From Fibrobacter sp. UWH6 (GTDB lineage Bacteria > Fibrobacterota > Fibrobacteria > Fibrobacterales > Fibrobacteraceae), in NCBI RefSeq assembly GCF_900142465.1, contig NZ_FRAX01000006.1, positions 1 through 64,000 of the forward strand: a DNA stretch of 64,000 bases. The letters run 5' to 3'. Below are positions 51,975-60,921 of the stretch, in pieces (within the stretch, counting starts at the first letter, position 1; each line of letters opens with the position of its first letter). A program made the translations under genes and the position numbers. The notes below the pieces were generated by a model that was not told where the DNA came from, made no database searches, and worked only from the letters and a program-made list of their open reading frames with translations.

Positions 51975-53714
51975 ATGACAAAGTTTTCTGAATTTCCGTA
52001 TGTTGCTGACCGCTTTAACGCAGTCCGTAGAGAAACTGTACAGGTTCGTGTTGGTGATGCATTGATTGGGGGCGGTGCCCCCATTTTAGTTCAGTCCATG
52101 ACTACCACCAAGCCCAAGGACGTTGAAAAGACTGTCCAGGAAACCTTGGATCTTGCCAAGGTTGGCTGTGGCCTGGTTCGTATTACCGCTCCCACTCTGG
52201 CCGATGCCCAGGGGCTGGAAGAAGTCATGAAGCGCATTCGTGCCGCTGGTTGCAAGGTGCCGGTTTCTGCCGACATCCACTTCCAGCCCAAGGCTGCTTT
52301 CGAAGCTCTCAAGTGGGTTGAAAAGGTCCGTATCAATCCGGGTAATTTCGTTGATACCGGCATCCTGACTTTGGAAAATCAGACTGACGCCATGTTCGAA
52401 GAAGGCAAGGAGAAGGTGGCTGAACAGTTCACTCCCTTCGTCCAGGAAGCAAAGCGTCTGGGCCGCGTGATCCGCATTGGCGTGAACCACGGTTCCCTTT
52501 CTGCCCGTATGATTTACCGCTATGGCGACACCGTGGAAGGCATGGTGGAATCTGTCATGGAATACCTGGCTGTTTGCGAAGCCGAACATTTTGACCAGGT
52601 GGTCCTGAGCCTGAAGTCCAGCAATCCTCGCGTGGCTATTTCTGCCTACCGTATGCTGGCTGCCCGTATCAAGCAGGAAAACTACAAGCCGTACCCCTTC
52701 CATGTGGGCGTTACCGAAGCTGGCGCCGGTGCCGATGGCCGCATGAAGTCTGCCGCAGGTATTGGTGCCCTCTTGATGGACGGTCTTGCCGATACCATCC
52801 GCGTCTCCCTGACAGAAGATCCTGTGGCCGAAGTCCCCGTTGCCCAGGAACTGATCAAGGCTTGCGCCTTGCCCGCAGTTCCGGTAAGCTACGATGTGCC
52901 TATTCTCGAAAAGGATCCGTACCACTACGCTCGTCGCGAAACCAAGCCCGTTGTTCTTAACGGTGTGGAAATCGGTGGCGCTCAGCCGGTCAAGGTCGGT
53001 GTTCGTTCCGATGCTGCCAGCCTGACTTCTGAAGGTCGCGGTCCTGAATTTGCCGTGGCCAGCCTGGCCGACAAGCCTGTTGTGGCTTTTGACGATCCCA
53101 TGGATATTGCTGGCTTTGCCGCCAATCCTATTTCTGTTCCGGAAGGTTCCGTGTTCTGCTATACTGGCGATAACATGGTTTCTGGTGTTCGCGCCCTGGT
53201 TTCTGCAATGGAAGCCGCTGGCCGCAAGGATCCCATCTTGCTCTATGCCAACATCGGTAGCTCCGAGAAGGATATGCTCCGTGCTTCTGCCGACATCGGT
53301 AGCCTGGTCACTGACGGTATCGGTGACGCTGTTGTTATCGAAGGTTTCAAGAGCCCCAAGGAATCTGTGGAACTGGCTTTCGATATTTTGCAGGCTGCCT
53401 ACTGCCGTCGCAGCAAGACCAACTTTATTAGCTGCCCCAGCTGTGGCCGTACTTTGTACAACATCCAGGAAGTGATGGGTAAGATAAAGGCCCGCTTTGG
53501 TCATCTGAAGGATTTGTCTATCGGCATTATGGGCTGTATCGTGAATGGCCCGGGTGAAATGGCTGATGCTGACTTCGGTTACGTGGGTGGCGGTCCTGGC
53601 CGTATCACCCTGTTCGAAGGAAAGACCGCAGTCAAGAAGAACATTCCCGAAGAAGATGCCATCGAAGAATTGGTAGCTCTCATCAAGGAACGCGGTCGCT
53701 GGGTAGAACCATAG
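51975..53714 (+). CDS. ispG: 4-hydroxy-3-methylbut-2-enyl diphosphate synthase, long form
   Basis: Penultimate enzyme of the MEP isoprenoid pathway; an iron-sulphur enzyme. 579 residues against about 370 in E. coli. The extra length is a middle insert domain (about 260-440), as in plant, chlamydial and Bacteroidetes enzymes. TIM-barrel part: PILVQSMTTTKPKDVEKTV, VPVSADIHF, INPGNF. C-terminal cluster part: SCPSCGRTLYN and GCIVNGPGE give the three cysteines and Glu of the 4Fe-4S site. The upstream frame from 51864 is not conserved-looking; the ATG at 51975 is right. TAAATT lies eight bases before it and no Shine-Dalgarno is present. Confidence 0.96.
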   Translation: MTKFSEFPYVADRFNAVRRETVQVRVGDALIGGGAPILVQSMTTTKPKDVEKTVQETLDLAKVGCGLVRITAPTLADAQGLEEVMKRIRAAGCKVPVSADIHFQPKAAFEALKWVEKVRINPGNFVDTGILTLENQTDAMFEEGKEKVAEQFTPFVQEAKRLGRVIRIGVNHGSLSARMIYRYGDTVEGMVESVMEYLAVCEAEHFDQVVLSLKSSNPRVAISAYRMLAARIKQENYKPYPFHVGVTEAGAGADGRMKSAAGIGALLMDGLADTIRVSLTEDPVAEVPVAQELIKACALPAVPVSYDVPILEKDPYHYARRETKPVVLNGVEIGGAQPVKVGVRSDAASLTSEGRGPEFAVASLADKPVVAFDDPMDIAGFAANPISVPEGSVFCYTGDNMVSGVRALVSAMEAAGRKDPILLYANIGSSEKDMLRASADIGSLVTDGIGDAVVIEGFKSPKESVELAFDILQAAYCRRSKTNFISCPSCGRTLYNIQEVMGKIKARFGHLKDLSIGIMGCIVNGPGEMADADFGYVGGGPGRITLFEGKTAVKKNIPEEDAIEELVALIKERGRWVEP

Positions 53715-53880
53715 GTATGGGCGGTGAGGTCGTCTTTCTTCGAAAGACTTTGAGGACGGGCCTACTGCCCTTGAGCAAAATAAAGGCGGCAAATCCGCGA
53801 AACTCAAGCCTCAGAGCGCGAAGCGCGACCTCGCACCTCAAAGCACCATAGGTGCGACCTCGAGAATTTTTAACATAAAC
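53715..53880. repeat. GC-rich hairpin repeats between ispG and serA
   Basis: Several short stems in series: AGCGCGAAGCGCG and AGCACCATAGGTGCG, each flanked by CCTCA(A/G) and ACCTCG. The same CCTCAAAG...CGACCTCG frame recurs at 55075-55115. Confidence 0.6.
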
Positions 53881-53895
53881 TACAAGGAATAAATC

Positions 53896-55062
53896 ATGGC
53901 AACTATTAAGACTATGAACAACATCTCCAAGAAGGGCCTCAGCCTGTTTGGAGCTTACTATCAGGTTTCTGATACCGTCGAAAATCCGGACGCTATCCTC
54001 GTCCGTTCTGCTCAGGTTGATACTGATCAGTTTGACGGCCTCCTGGCTGTGGCTCGTGCCGGTGCTGGTGTTAACAACATCACTATCGACAAGGCTTCCG
54101 CTAAGGGTGTCTGCGTGTTCAATACTCCGGGTGCAAATGCAAACGCTGTTGCTGAACTCGTGATGACCGTTCTCGGTATGGCTGTTCGTAATGTTGCACA
54201 GGCTGCAAACTGGGTCAAGGCTCTGGACATCAATGATCCGGATATGGCCAAGACTGTTGAAAGCGGCAAGAAGAAGTTCGCTGGTTCTGAACTGGCTGGC
54301 AAGACCCTCGGTGTTATCGGCCTCGGCAAGATCGGCGTTCTCGTTGCTAACTATGCTCGTTGGAAGAACATGCGCGTGATCGCATACGAACCGTATCCCA
54401 ATGCACTGAACATGCACGAACTTTCCAACAAGGTTGAAATTGCCGATCTCGACACCGTGATCGCAAATTCTGACTTCCTTACCGTTCACGTTCCGTTCAT
54501 CAAGGGCGTTACCGAAAACCTCCTGAACCGCAAGAACCTGGCTAACTTCAAGGGTACTCATATCCTGAACTTCGCCCGTAACGGTCTGGTTGAAATGGAC
54601 CCCATTTACGAAATGCTGGACAACGGTACTCTCCAGGGTTACCTCAGCGACTTCCCCGATGCAAAGCAGATTCAGCACGACAAGATCCAGTGCTTCCCGC
54701 ACCTGGGCGCTTCTACCGAAGAAGCTGAAGAAAACTGCGCAGTCATGGCTGTTGAAGAACTGAAGGACTACATCGAATTCGGTTGCGTCCGTAACTCCGT
54801 TAACTTCCCGGCTCTCATGGACAAGCCCCACATGGGCATCAAGACCCGCGTTGTGGTGATTAACGAAGACGTTCCCAACATGATCGCTGAAATCACCAAG
54901 GTTGTGGGTGCAGAAGGCATCAACATTGCCTCCTTCTCCAACAAGAGCAACGGCAAGATCGGTTACAACCTGATCGACATCGAAAGCTCCATTGATGATT
55001 CCATCAAGGACAAGCTGGCTCAGCTGCCCAAGGTCATCAAGGTTCGCGTGATCCATTTCTAA
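53896..55062 (+). CDS. serA: D-3-phosphoglycerate dehydrogenase
   Basis: First step of serine synthesis from 3-phosphoglycerate. 388 residues. Substrate domain with RSAQVD and RAGAGVNNITIDKA; NAD-binding domain with VIGLGKIGVLVAN and VHVPFIKGV, the catalytic Arg in NFARNGLV, Glu in the following helix and His in FPHLGASTEEAEENCA. A C-terminal ACT domain (about 315-388, VVVINEDVPNMIAEITKVVG) probably gives feedback control by serine. AAGGAA precedes the ATG. Relatives with this sequence type occur in Bacteroidetes and Fibrobacter. Confidence 0.95.
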   Translation: MATIKTMNNISKKGLSLFGAYYQVSDTVENPDAILVRSAQVDTDQFDGLLAVARAGAGVNNITIDKASAKGVCVFNTPGANANAVAELVMTVLGMAVRNVAQAANWVKALDINDPDMAKTVESGKKKFAGSELAGKTLGVIGLGKIGVLVANYARWKNMRVIAYEPYPNALNMHELSNKVEIADLDTVIANSDFLTVHVPFIKGVTENLLNRKNLANFKGTHILNFARNGLVEMDPIYEMLDNGTLQGYLSDFPDAKQIQHDKIQCFPHLGASTEEAEENCAVMAVEELKDYIEFGCVRNSVNFPALMDKPHMGIKTRVVVINEDVPNMIAEITKVVGAEGINIASFSNKSNGKIGYNLIDIESSIDDSIKDKLAQLPKVIKVRVIHF

Positions 55063-55247
55063 TAGGCAAAGAGGTCGGTCGGCTTCGCCTTCCTTTGAGG
55101 TATGAGGTCGACCTTGCAAAAAAGGCCAGGTGAAAACCTGGCTTTTTTTAGTTATGAGATATGAGTTGTGATTATGAGATATCTAGTTCAAAGGAGCCGA
55201 AGGCTCCGCCCTCGTACCTGTCGCCTGAAGCCTGTCGCCTCATACCT
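55063..55247. repeat. Repeats flanking the serA terminator
   Basis: A GAGGTCGG...CTTTGAGG hairpin before the terminator, and afterwards TTATGAGATATGAG-type tandem units, a GGAGCCGAAGGCTCC palindrome and CCTGTCGCCT repeats up to the pseudogene. Confidence 0.6.
55125..55149 (+). terminator. Terminator of serA
   Basis: GCCAGGT (55125-55131) and ACCTGGC (55136-55142) around GAAA, followed by seven T. Confidence 0.9.
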
Positions 55248-55797
55248 CTACTTAAACTGTATGGTTGCCTTTTTGTCGGTGACCTTTATAGAAACCTTTG
55301 CTCCCAGGTATAGCGGCCAGTTGGCGGTGTCGTGGCCAGAGCTGATGCCGTAAACGATGGGGATCTCAAGATCTCCAAAATACTTTTGGATGATTTCTTC
55401 GATGGAAAGAATAGAGTTGGTGGCGTTCAGGTCGAGAATCCTTGTTGAAGCCTTTCATCATGGGTCCTTGGATAGTTTCGAAACCAAGGTTGTTCAATGC
55501 AATGTGGAAGGCGGTAATGTCGCTATAGCCCACGAACCATTTGGGGTGCTTTTCAAGCTTTGAGTAGTTGAGCTTGTTCAGAAGCTGGCTGCTGCCGTAG
55601 CCCCCGCGTGCAAAGAAAATGGCCTTGACGCTCTTGTTGTCAATAAGGGCTTGCATGGCGTCTGCGCGTTCGTCCAGAGTTCCCGAGTAGCGTCCTTCCT
55701 CTGCGCTTGAATACAGGTTGCTGGCCTCGATTACCGTTAAGCCCCAGCTCTTAAGTGTTGTACTCGTTTGTGATGTACTCGTTGGTAACGTATTCGT
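55248..55797 (-). pseudogene. Decayed LD-carboxypeptidase (S66 family)
   Basis: The minus-strand frame ending at 55366 contains AIFFARGGYGSSQLLNKLN and PKWFVGYSDITAFHIAL (nucleophile Ser in GYSD), diagnostic of LD-carboxypeptidase. After GPMMKGFNK the frame must shift to recover LDLNATNSILSIEEIIQKYF and YGISSGHDTANWPLYLGAKV, the C-terminal His motif, ending at 55248. The usual central segment with the catalytic Glu (about 100 residues) is missing. Upstream, coding sequence from about KSWGLTVIEASNLY runs into tandem ACGAGTACA repeats with no start codon. Truncated, internally deleted and frameshifted: not functional. Confidence 0.8.
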
Positions 55798-56095
55798 TAT
55801 TTGTAATATTTAGATATGAGTTATGAGCTTTGAGCTTTGAGTTAAAGTTAGGCGCCTTTCACTGTTCACTATTCATTGTTCACTAATCCAGTTAGAAGTC
55901 CCACGTCAAACGTCCAATAACTCATATCTAGTATCTAGATCCTGCTCCTTCGAACCTAAGAATTGTAAGGCAATAAATTGCTAATAATTCTATATCGACT
56001 ACGGCCTTACATGCCTTCGCTCAGGATGATACCTCAAGCCTCGCGCCTCGAGTCTTTCCGCTCGCAGCACACAGCTCGCTGCTCATCGCTCTCCG
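55798..56095. repeat. Repeat-rich intergenic region
   Basis: Tandem GAGTTATGAGCTTTGAG units, the TTAGGCGCCTTTCACTG core, ACTGTTCACTATTCATTG units, and a split GATCCTGCTCCTTCGA...CTTCGCTCAGGATGAT repeat. No gene. Confidence 0.6.
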
Positions 56096-57865
56096 CTACT
56101 TGTACATTTCTTCGATTTGTTCGCTGTACATTTCTTCGGCGGCTTTGCGACGGATCTTGAGGGTGGGAGTCAGCAAGCCTGATTCAACGGTGAGGCTGTC
56201 TCCAATGAGGGTCCACTTGCGGATTTGTTCCCAATGGTTCAGCTTCTTGTTGATGCGGGTGATGTGACGTTCCAGAGCCTCGTTGATGTGCTTGGATTCC
56301 AGAGCGCGGTTGATATCGAATTCGTCCTTGGTGCGGTTCAGGAAGCGGCGTGCGTTGATGGGGTTCAGGAAGATAAGCACAGAAGCGAACTTACGGTCGT
56401 TGGCGATGACAAGGGCCTGTTCCACCAGCGGGTGGCGGCTGATTTCAAGCTCGATGGGGTTGGGGCTTACATACTTGCCGGTGCTGGTCTTCAGCAGTTC
56501 CTTGATGCGACCGATCAAGAACAGGTAGCCGTCTTCGTCGAAGGATCCCTGGTCTCCTGTCTTGAGGTAACCGTCTTCGGTAAAGATTTCCTTGTTTACT
56601 TCGGGCATGTTGTGGTAGCCCTTGAAAACGCTGTCGCCCTTGGCCAGGACTTCGCTGTTCTCGCCGATCTTTACGTCCAGATAGGCAAGGGGGATGCCCA
56701 CGCTACCGGGGCGGATGCACTTGGGAGTGTTCACCGTGAGCACGGGGGCGCATTCGGTAAGGCCGTAACCTTCGCAGATGTTGATGCCAACGTTCAGCAG
56801 GAATCGGCAGATGGACTTGTTCAGGGCGCCGCCACCGCAGACGATCAGGCGGAACTTGCCGCCGATGGCTTCGCGCATTTTCTTGTAGACCAGTTTGTCG
56901 TAAATGCGGCGGGCGATGCTGGGGCGCTTGGTGGGGTCCTCAATCTTTGCAATCTTTACGGCGCGGTTAATCAGCCAACGCTTGAAACCGTGGCACTTTT
57001 CGCCGGCGGCCGTCATGCTTTCGTAGACGCGTTCCAGAATGCGGGGGACCACCATCATGACGGTGGGCTTGACTTCCTTCATCAGGAGGGCGGTGTTCTT
57101 GGGGGTGTCGGCGAAGAATACCTTTGTGGCGTTCAGGATAAAGAAATAGGTGGTCATGCGTTCCAGCACATGGGCCACGGGCAGCACTACGAGACCTACG
57201 TCGTTGTGGTTCAGGGCGACAACATCGCGCCTGATGGTCTGAATCTGCGCCAGCATGTTGCGGTGGCTCAGTTCGGCACCCTTGGGACGTCCGGTGGAAC
57301 CGCTGGTGTAGATGATGCTGAACAGGTCGTCGGGGTTGATGGATTCCAGCTGACTTTGGATCCAGGCGGAGGATTCGGGCTTCTTGGCCAGTTCCTGGCC
57401 TTCGCGGATCAGGTCGTGCCAGTAGACGCCGTTGTCGGGGCAGTCGGATGCCGGATCGATGCAGATGACCACGCTAAAGCGGGGAAGGACGTCCTTGATG
57501 GCCTGGTCCAGTTCGTTTACGTTGTTCAGCAGCAGAATCTGGACGTCGGAGTCATCACACTGGAAGTTGAAATTGTCCGAGGAAATGTTGGGAAACAGGG
57601 GGACCACCTGGGCGTGATTCAGCTGGGATGCGATGTCCGTCATGATCCATTCCGGGCAGCTGTTGGCTACGATGCCGATACTCTGGTGTTCCTTGATTCC
57701 GCGGTTCTTGAACGCAAGGGCCAAGGAGCGGGTATCTCTGGCGAGTTGCTGCCTAGAGAAATAAATCCACTGTTCGTGTTTTCTGTGGTACCAGCCGGGG
57801 AAATCCTCTCTGTCGCAGGTAGCGAAGAACATGTGGGCGAGGGACTGGTGCAGCAGCGGTTCCAT
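56096..57865 (-). CDS. Long-chain acyl-CoA synthetase (AMP-forming)
   Basis: 589 residues. Activates fatty acids to acyl-CoA through an acyl-AMP. Motifs in order: AMP-binding loop FSIIYTSGSTGRPKGAELSHRN near 185, VVLPVAHVLER, EGYGLTECAPVL, YLKTGDQGSFDEDGYLFLIG, and the C-terminal catalytic-Lys region IKELLKTSTGKYVSPNPIE. The start at 57865 has AAGGAG five bases upstream; the longer frame lacks support. Single gene; resembles bacterial FadD15-type long-chain synthetases more than E. coli FadD. Confidence 0.92.
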   Translation of the reverse strand: MEPLLHQSLAHMFFATCDREDFPGWYHRKHEQWIYFSRQQLARDTRSLALAFKNRGIKEHQSIGIVANSCPEWIMTDIASQLNHAQVVPLFPNISSDNFNFQCDDSDVQILLLNNVNELDQAIKDVLPRFSVVICIDPASDCPDNGVYWHDLIREGQELAKKPESSAWIQSQLESINPDDLFSIIYTSGSTGRPKGAELSHRNMLAQIQTIRRDVVALNHNDVGLVVLPVAHVLERMTTYFFILNATKVFFADTPKNTALLMKEVKPTVMMVVPRILERVYESMTAAGEKCHGFKRWLINRAVKIAKIEDPTKRPSIARRIYDKLVYKKMREAIGGKFRLIVCGGGALNKSICRFLLNVGINICEGYGLTECAPVLTVNTPKCIRPGSVGIPLAYLDVKIGENSEVLAKGDSVFKGYHNMPEVNKEIFTEDGYLKTGDQGSFDEDGYLFLIGRIKELLKTSTGKYVSPNPIELEISRHPLVEQALVIANDRKFASVLIFLNPINARRFLNRTKDEFDINRALESKHINEALERHITRINKKLNHWEQIRKWTLIGDSLTVESGLLTPTLKIRRKAAEEMYSEQIEEMYK

Positions 57866-58121
57866 GGGAACTCCTTGGTTCAAATATGATTGATGCAAAA
57901 ATAGATTTATGCAGACCTTGAAAAAGAAAGGGCTGGGTAGAAAGGTACAAAATATGATGCTTTTAAATGATTTTGAGAACGTTCTTATATTGAAAATCTT
58001 TATTTTTGTTTAAAAATCAGAATTTTTATATTGCTTTTCTAAAAAATAAACATTATATTTGAGAAAGAAAATGAGAACAACGGGATGGTGCCCGTTCTCA
58101 AGGTTTAAAAAAGGGATGTTT

Positions 58122-60695
58122 ATGGATTGCAAATTTCTTTCTCTCTCTGCCGCAGTGCTGGGCCTTGCCGCTTCCGCCTCGGCGCTGACTGTCAATACCG
58201 CTGCCGGTTGGCTGGAATCCGCCTATGCGGAATGGCAGCCTGTTTCCGGTGCCTCCAGCTACAATGTCTATGTGGACGGAACCAAGATCGATGATCCGCT
58301 GATTCGTAGCTACGGTTCCTATATGCGTGCTGACGTGGTCGGCCTGAAGGCAGGCTCACACACCTTGAAGATTGTTCCCGTGGTGAATGGTGCCGAAGGG
58401 GCTGCCGAATCCAAGACGGTTTCTGTGAAGGCTCATGACCGCACCGGTTTTGCCTTTAGCAATGGCCGCGTTCCTGGGGCCTACAATACCGACGGTACTC
58501 TCAAGAGCGGTGCCGTGGTGGTGTATGTTTCCGAAAATTCCAAGAACAAGGTGACCGCCGACGTGGTGACCAATTCCAAGGGCACGAAGACCACTTGCAA
58601 GAGCTTCCAGGGCATTCTGAACTGCATGAAGAAGGGTTACGAAACTCGTCCTTTCGACTTCCGCTTTATCGGTAACGTGACGGACTCCGATTCCCTGGTG
58701 GCAGGCGACATGCTCATTGATTTGGGCTCTTCCGAAGATTCCTATGTGACCATTGAAGGTATTGGCGAAGATGCTACCGCAAACGGTTGGGGTATCCGCA
58801 TCAAGAACGCCCAGAACGTAGAAGTCCGCAATATGGGCGTCATGAACGTGAACAGTTCCGAAGGCGACAACATCGGTCTTCAGCAGAACGACCAGTACAT
58901 CTGGATCCACAACAACGATATGTTCTACGGCGATGCCGGTTCCGATGCGGACCAGGTGAAGGGCGATGGAGCCCTGGACTGCAAGAAGTCTACTTACGTC
59001 ACCTTCAGCTACAACCACTTCTGGGATAACGGCAAGTCCAACTTGCTGGGCCTTTCCGAAGGGACTACCGACGGCTACTACATTACCTATCACCATAACT
59101 GGTACGACCATTCCGATAGCCGTCATCCTCGCGTGCGTTATTACAGCGCTCACGTCTACAACAACTACTACGATGGCAATGCCAAGTACGGTGCGGGCTC
59201 TACCTTGGGTTCCTCTGTGTTCATGGAAGGTAACTACTTCCGTAACTGCAAGTTCCCCATGCTCACTTCTATGCAGGGTTCCGACCTTTATGCCGGTACT
59301 ACCACCAGCACCACCGTTAACGCTACCTTCAGCAAGGAAGCGGGCGGAACCATCAAGGCCTACAATAACAAGTTTGCAGAAGGCGGTACCTTCATCGCTT
59401 ACGGCGCAACCACCTACCGCCTGAAGGGCGTTGACGGAACTGCCGTTGGCTCCATCAATACCAAGACCGACTTCGACGCCTACGTGGTGAGCAAGCGCGA
59501 CGAACAGGTTCCTGCCACTGTTGTTTCTAAGTCTGGTGGCAACAAGTACAACAACTTCGACGTGAATACCTCGGTCATGTACAAGTATACAGCCGATGAA
59601 CCGGATGACGCCAAGGCTAACGTGATGACCTATGCAGGCCGTATCAATGGCGGTGATTTCAAGTGGACCTTTACCGCCGAAGACGATGCCCTCTATGCTG
59701 TGAACCAGGCTCTGAAAAATAAGCTGGTGGCCTATACCGGTAGCGTCAAGTCTATCCAGGGTGATGGCGCGGTTGTCGTGACTCCGGCCGTTCCCAACTC
59801 CTCTTCGGGAACCGCATCCAGCCCCTCTTCCAGTGCTTCTGTTGAACCTTCCTCCAGTGCGACTGTGGCCAGTTCCAGCAGTGTCTCTGGTGGCGTTGTT
59901 CCTAACAGCTCCTCTGCCACCGTCGAAGCGCCTGCAGACGATCCCGTTGATGAAAGTTCCGACTTGAAGTCTATTTCTGCAGACCTGGTGCATAACTTTA
60001 CCGAAGAAGGAGCCAGCAGCGACTACTTCGAATTCCTCGGAAACCTTTCTACCAGCAAGGGAACCGTGTCTTACAACGGTGCCGAATTGACCCGCTGCCT
60101 CAAGATTGAATCGGCTACATCTGTTGAATTCGTGCTGGCCAAGTCTGCTGAAGTGACTCTGGTTTTCAACGGTGATTTCGCTAAGGTGATCAAGATCGAT
60201 GGTGAAAAGTATACTGCCACCGCAGGCGTTGTAAAAGTCAAGCTGGCTGCCGGTAAGCATTCCATTACCAAGGGCGATTCCGCTAACCTCTTCCTGATCT
60301 CTGTTAAGATTGATGCCTCCGCCGATGAGCCGGGCTCCTCCAGCAGCGACGATCCGGCTTCCTCCAGCGAACCTGCCGAAGACGGTCCCGCCTCTTCCGG
60401 CTCCAAGGACGAACCTTCTAAGGATGAACCTTCCGAAGGTGAAGAAACTGGATTCTCTGCCACGGTTGCTGCCAACGGAAACCCCTTGATGTATAACGTC
60501 TCGGAATGCCGTCTGGATGTGTTCGCTAGCGAAATCCGCCGACTGGATGTGGTCCGTATGGATGGCCGTAAGGTGCGCCTGAACGGAATGCCCGGCGGGG
60601 TCAGCTATGACCTGAGTCATCTGCAGCCTGGCATATACCTGGTGCGCCTGGTGGCCGACGGTAAGACGTTCCAACGCAAAATCGTCAAACAGTAA
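58122..60695 (+). CDS. Secreted pectate lyase (PL1) with Fn3-like, linker and sorting-type domains
   Basis: 857 residues. Signal peptide MDCKFLSLSAAVLGLAASASA; Fn3-like module (about 25-115, AEWQPVSGASSYNVYVDG); PL1 beta-helix (about 120-450) with the calcium-site block SDADQVKGDGALDCKKSTYV and the catalytic Arg near 332 in DSRHPRVRYYSAHVYNNYY. Then a Ser-rich linker, a beta domain of about 110 residues that may bind carbohydrate, a second Ser/Glu linker and a sorting-type C-terminal domain (RRLDVVRMDGRKVRLNG, LQPGIYLVRLV). Cleaves polygalacturonate by beta-elimination outside the cell. The ATG at 58122 has AAGGGA at good spacing; the upstream ATG at 58116 is less likely. Confidence 0.93.
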   Translation: MDCKFLSLSAAVLGLAASASALTVNTAAGWLESAYAEWQPVSGASSYNVYVDGTKIDDPLIRSYGSYMRADVVGLKAGSHTLKIVPVVNGAEGAAESKTVSVKAHDRTGFAFSNGRVPGAYNTDGTLKSGAVVVYVSENSKNKVTADVVTNSKGTKTTCKSFQGILNCMKKGYETRPFDFRFIGNVTDSDSLVAGDMLIDLGSSEDSYVTIEGIGEDATANGWGIRIKNAQNVEVRNMGVMNVNSSEGDNIGLQQNDQYIWIHNNDMFYGDAGSDADQVKGDGALDCKKSTYVTFSYNHFWDNGKSNLLGLSEGTTDGYYITYHHNWYDHSDSRHPRVRYYSAHVYNNYYDGNAKYGAGSTLGSSVFMEGNYFRNCKFPMLTSMQGSDLYAGTTTSTTVNATFSKEAGGTIKAYNNKFAEGGTFIAYGATTYRLKGVDGTAVGSINTKTDFDAYVVSKRDEQVPATVVSKSGGNKYNNFDVNTSVMYKYTADEPDDAKANVMTYAGRINGGDFKWTFTAEDDALYAVNQALKNKLVAYTGSVKSIQGDGAVVVTPAVPNSSSGTASSPSSSASVEPSSSATVASSSSVSGGVVPNSSSATVEAPADDPVDESSDLKSISADLVHNFTEEGASSDYFEFLGNLSTSKGTVSYNGAELTRCLKIESATSVEFVLAKSAEVTLVFNGDFAKVIKIDGEKYTATAGVVKVKLAAGKHSITKGDSANLFLISVKIDASADEPGSSSSDDPASSSEPAEDGPASSGSKDEPSKDEPSEGEETGFSATVAANGNPLMYNVSECRLDVFASEIRRLDVVRMDGRKVRLNGMPGGVSYDLSHLQPGIYLVRLVADGKTFQRKIVKQ

Positions 60696-60699
60696 AATC

Positions 60700-60816
60700 G
60701 CGATGCCGTAAAATTTACGCTGCGACAAGTAGCCTAGGGATCGGACGACGCGTAGGGTACGTGAATCCGGTCCCGGGAAAGCGTTCTGCACAGTATGGGG
60801 TGCGGTACGCTTTTTT
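60700..60816 (+). ncRNA. Possible structured RNA or elaborate 3' end after the pectate lyase
   Basis: Three stems can be drawn: CGTAAA/TTTACG (60712-60725), GGGATCGGA with TCCGGTCCC (about 60737-60774, 20-base inner loop) and the terminator AGCGTTCTGCAC / GTGCGGTACGCT followed by six T. It is GC-rich compared with other intergenic DNA here. I do not recognise an Rfam family by eye and see no promoter, so it may simply be the mRNA 3' end. Confidence 0.35.
60780..60816 (+). terminator. Terminator after the pectate lyase
   Basis: AGCGTTCTGCAC pairs with GTGCGGTACGCT (one mismatch, one wobble), then six T. Confidence 0.75.
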
Positions 60817-60844
60817 CTTGGCGGCCTAGGATTGGACTGGGCAT

Positions 60845-60881
60845 AAAAAAGAGGCTCCGCCTTTGTGCGGAACCTCTAAAA
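60845..60881 (-). terminator. Terminator of the GltD-like gene
   Basis: GAGGCTCCGC (60851-60860) and GCGGAACCTC (60867-60876) pair with one wobble or mismatch; on the minus strand TTTTTT follows. Confidence 0.85.
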
Positions 60882-60921
60882 TTTTTGGGGGAACTGCGGG
60901 TAGGTCCCGCAAACCTTTTGA

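Noticed and set aside
58356-60791. 811-codon minus-strand frame
   Set aside because: Antisense shadow of the pectate lyase.
60700-60816. SRP RNA, tmRNA or tRNA after the pectate lyase
   Set aside because: No GGAAG-type SRP loop, no tRNA-like acceptor or T-loop and no tmRNA tag; left as an unassigned candidate.
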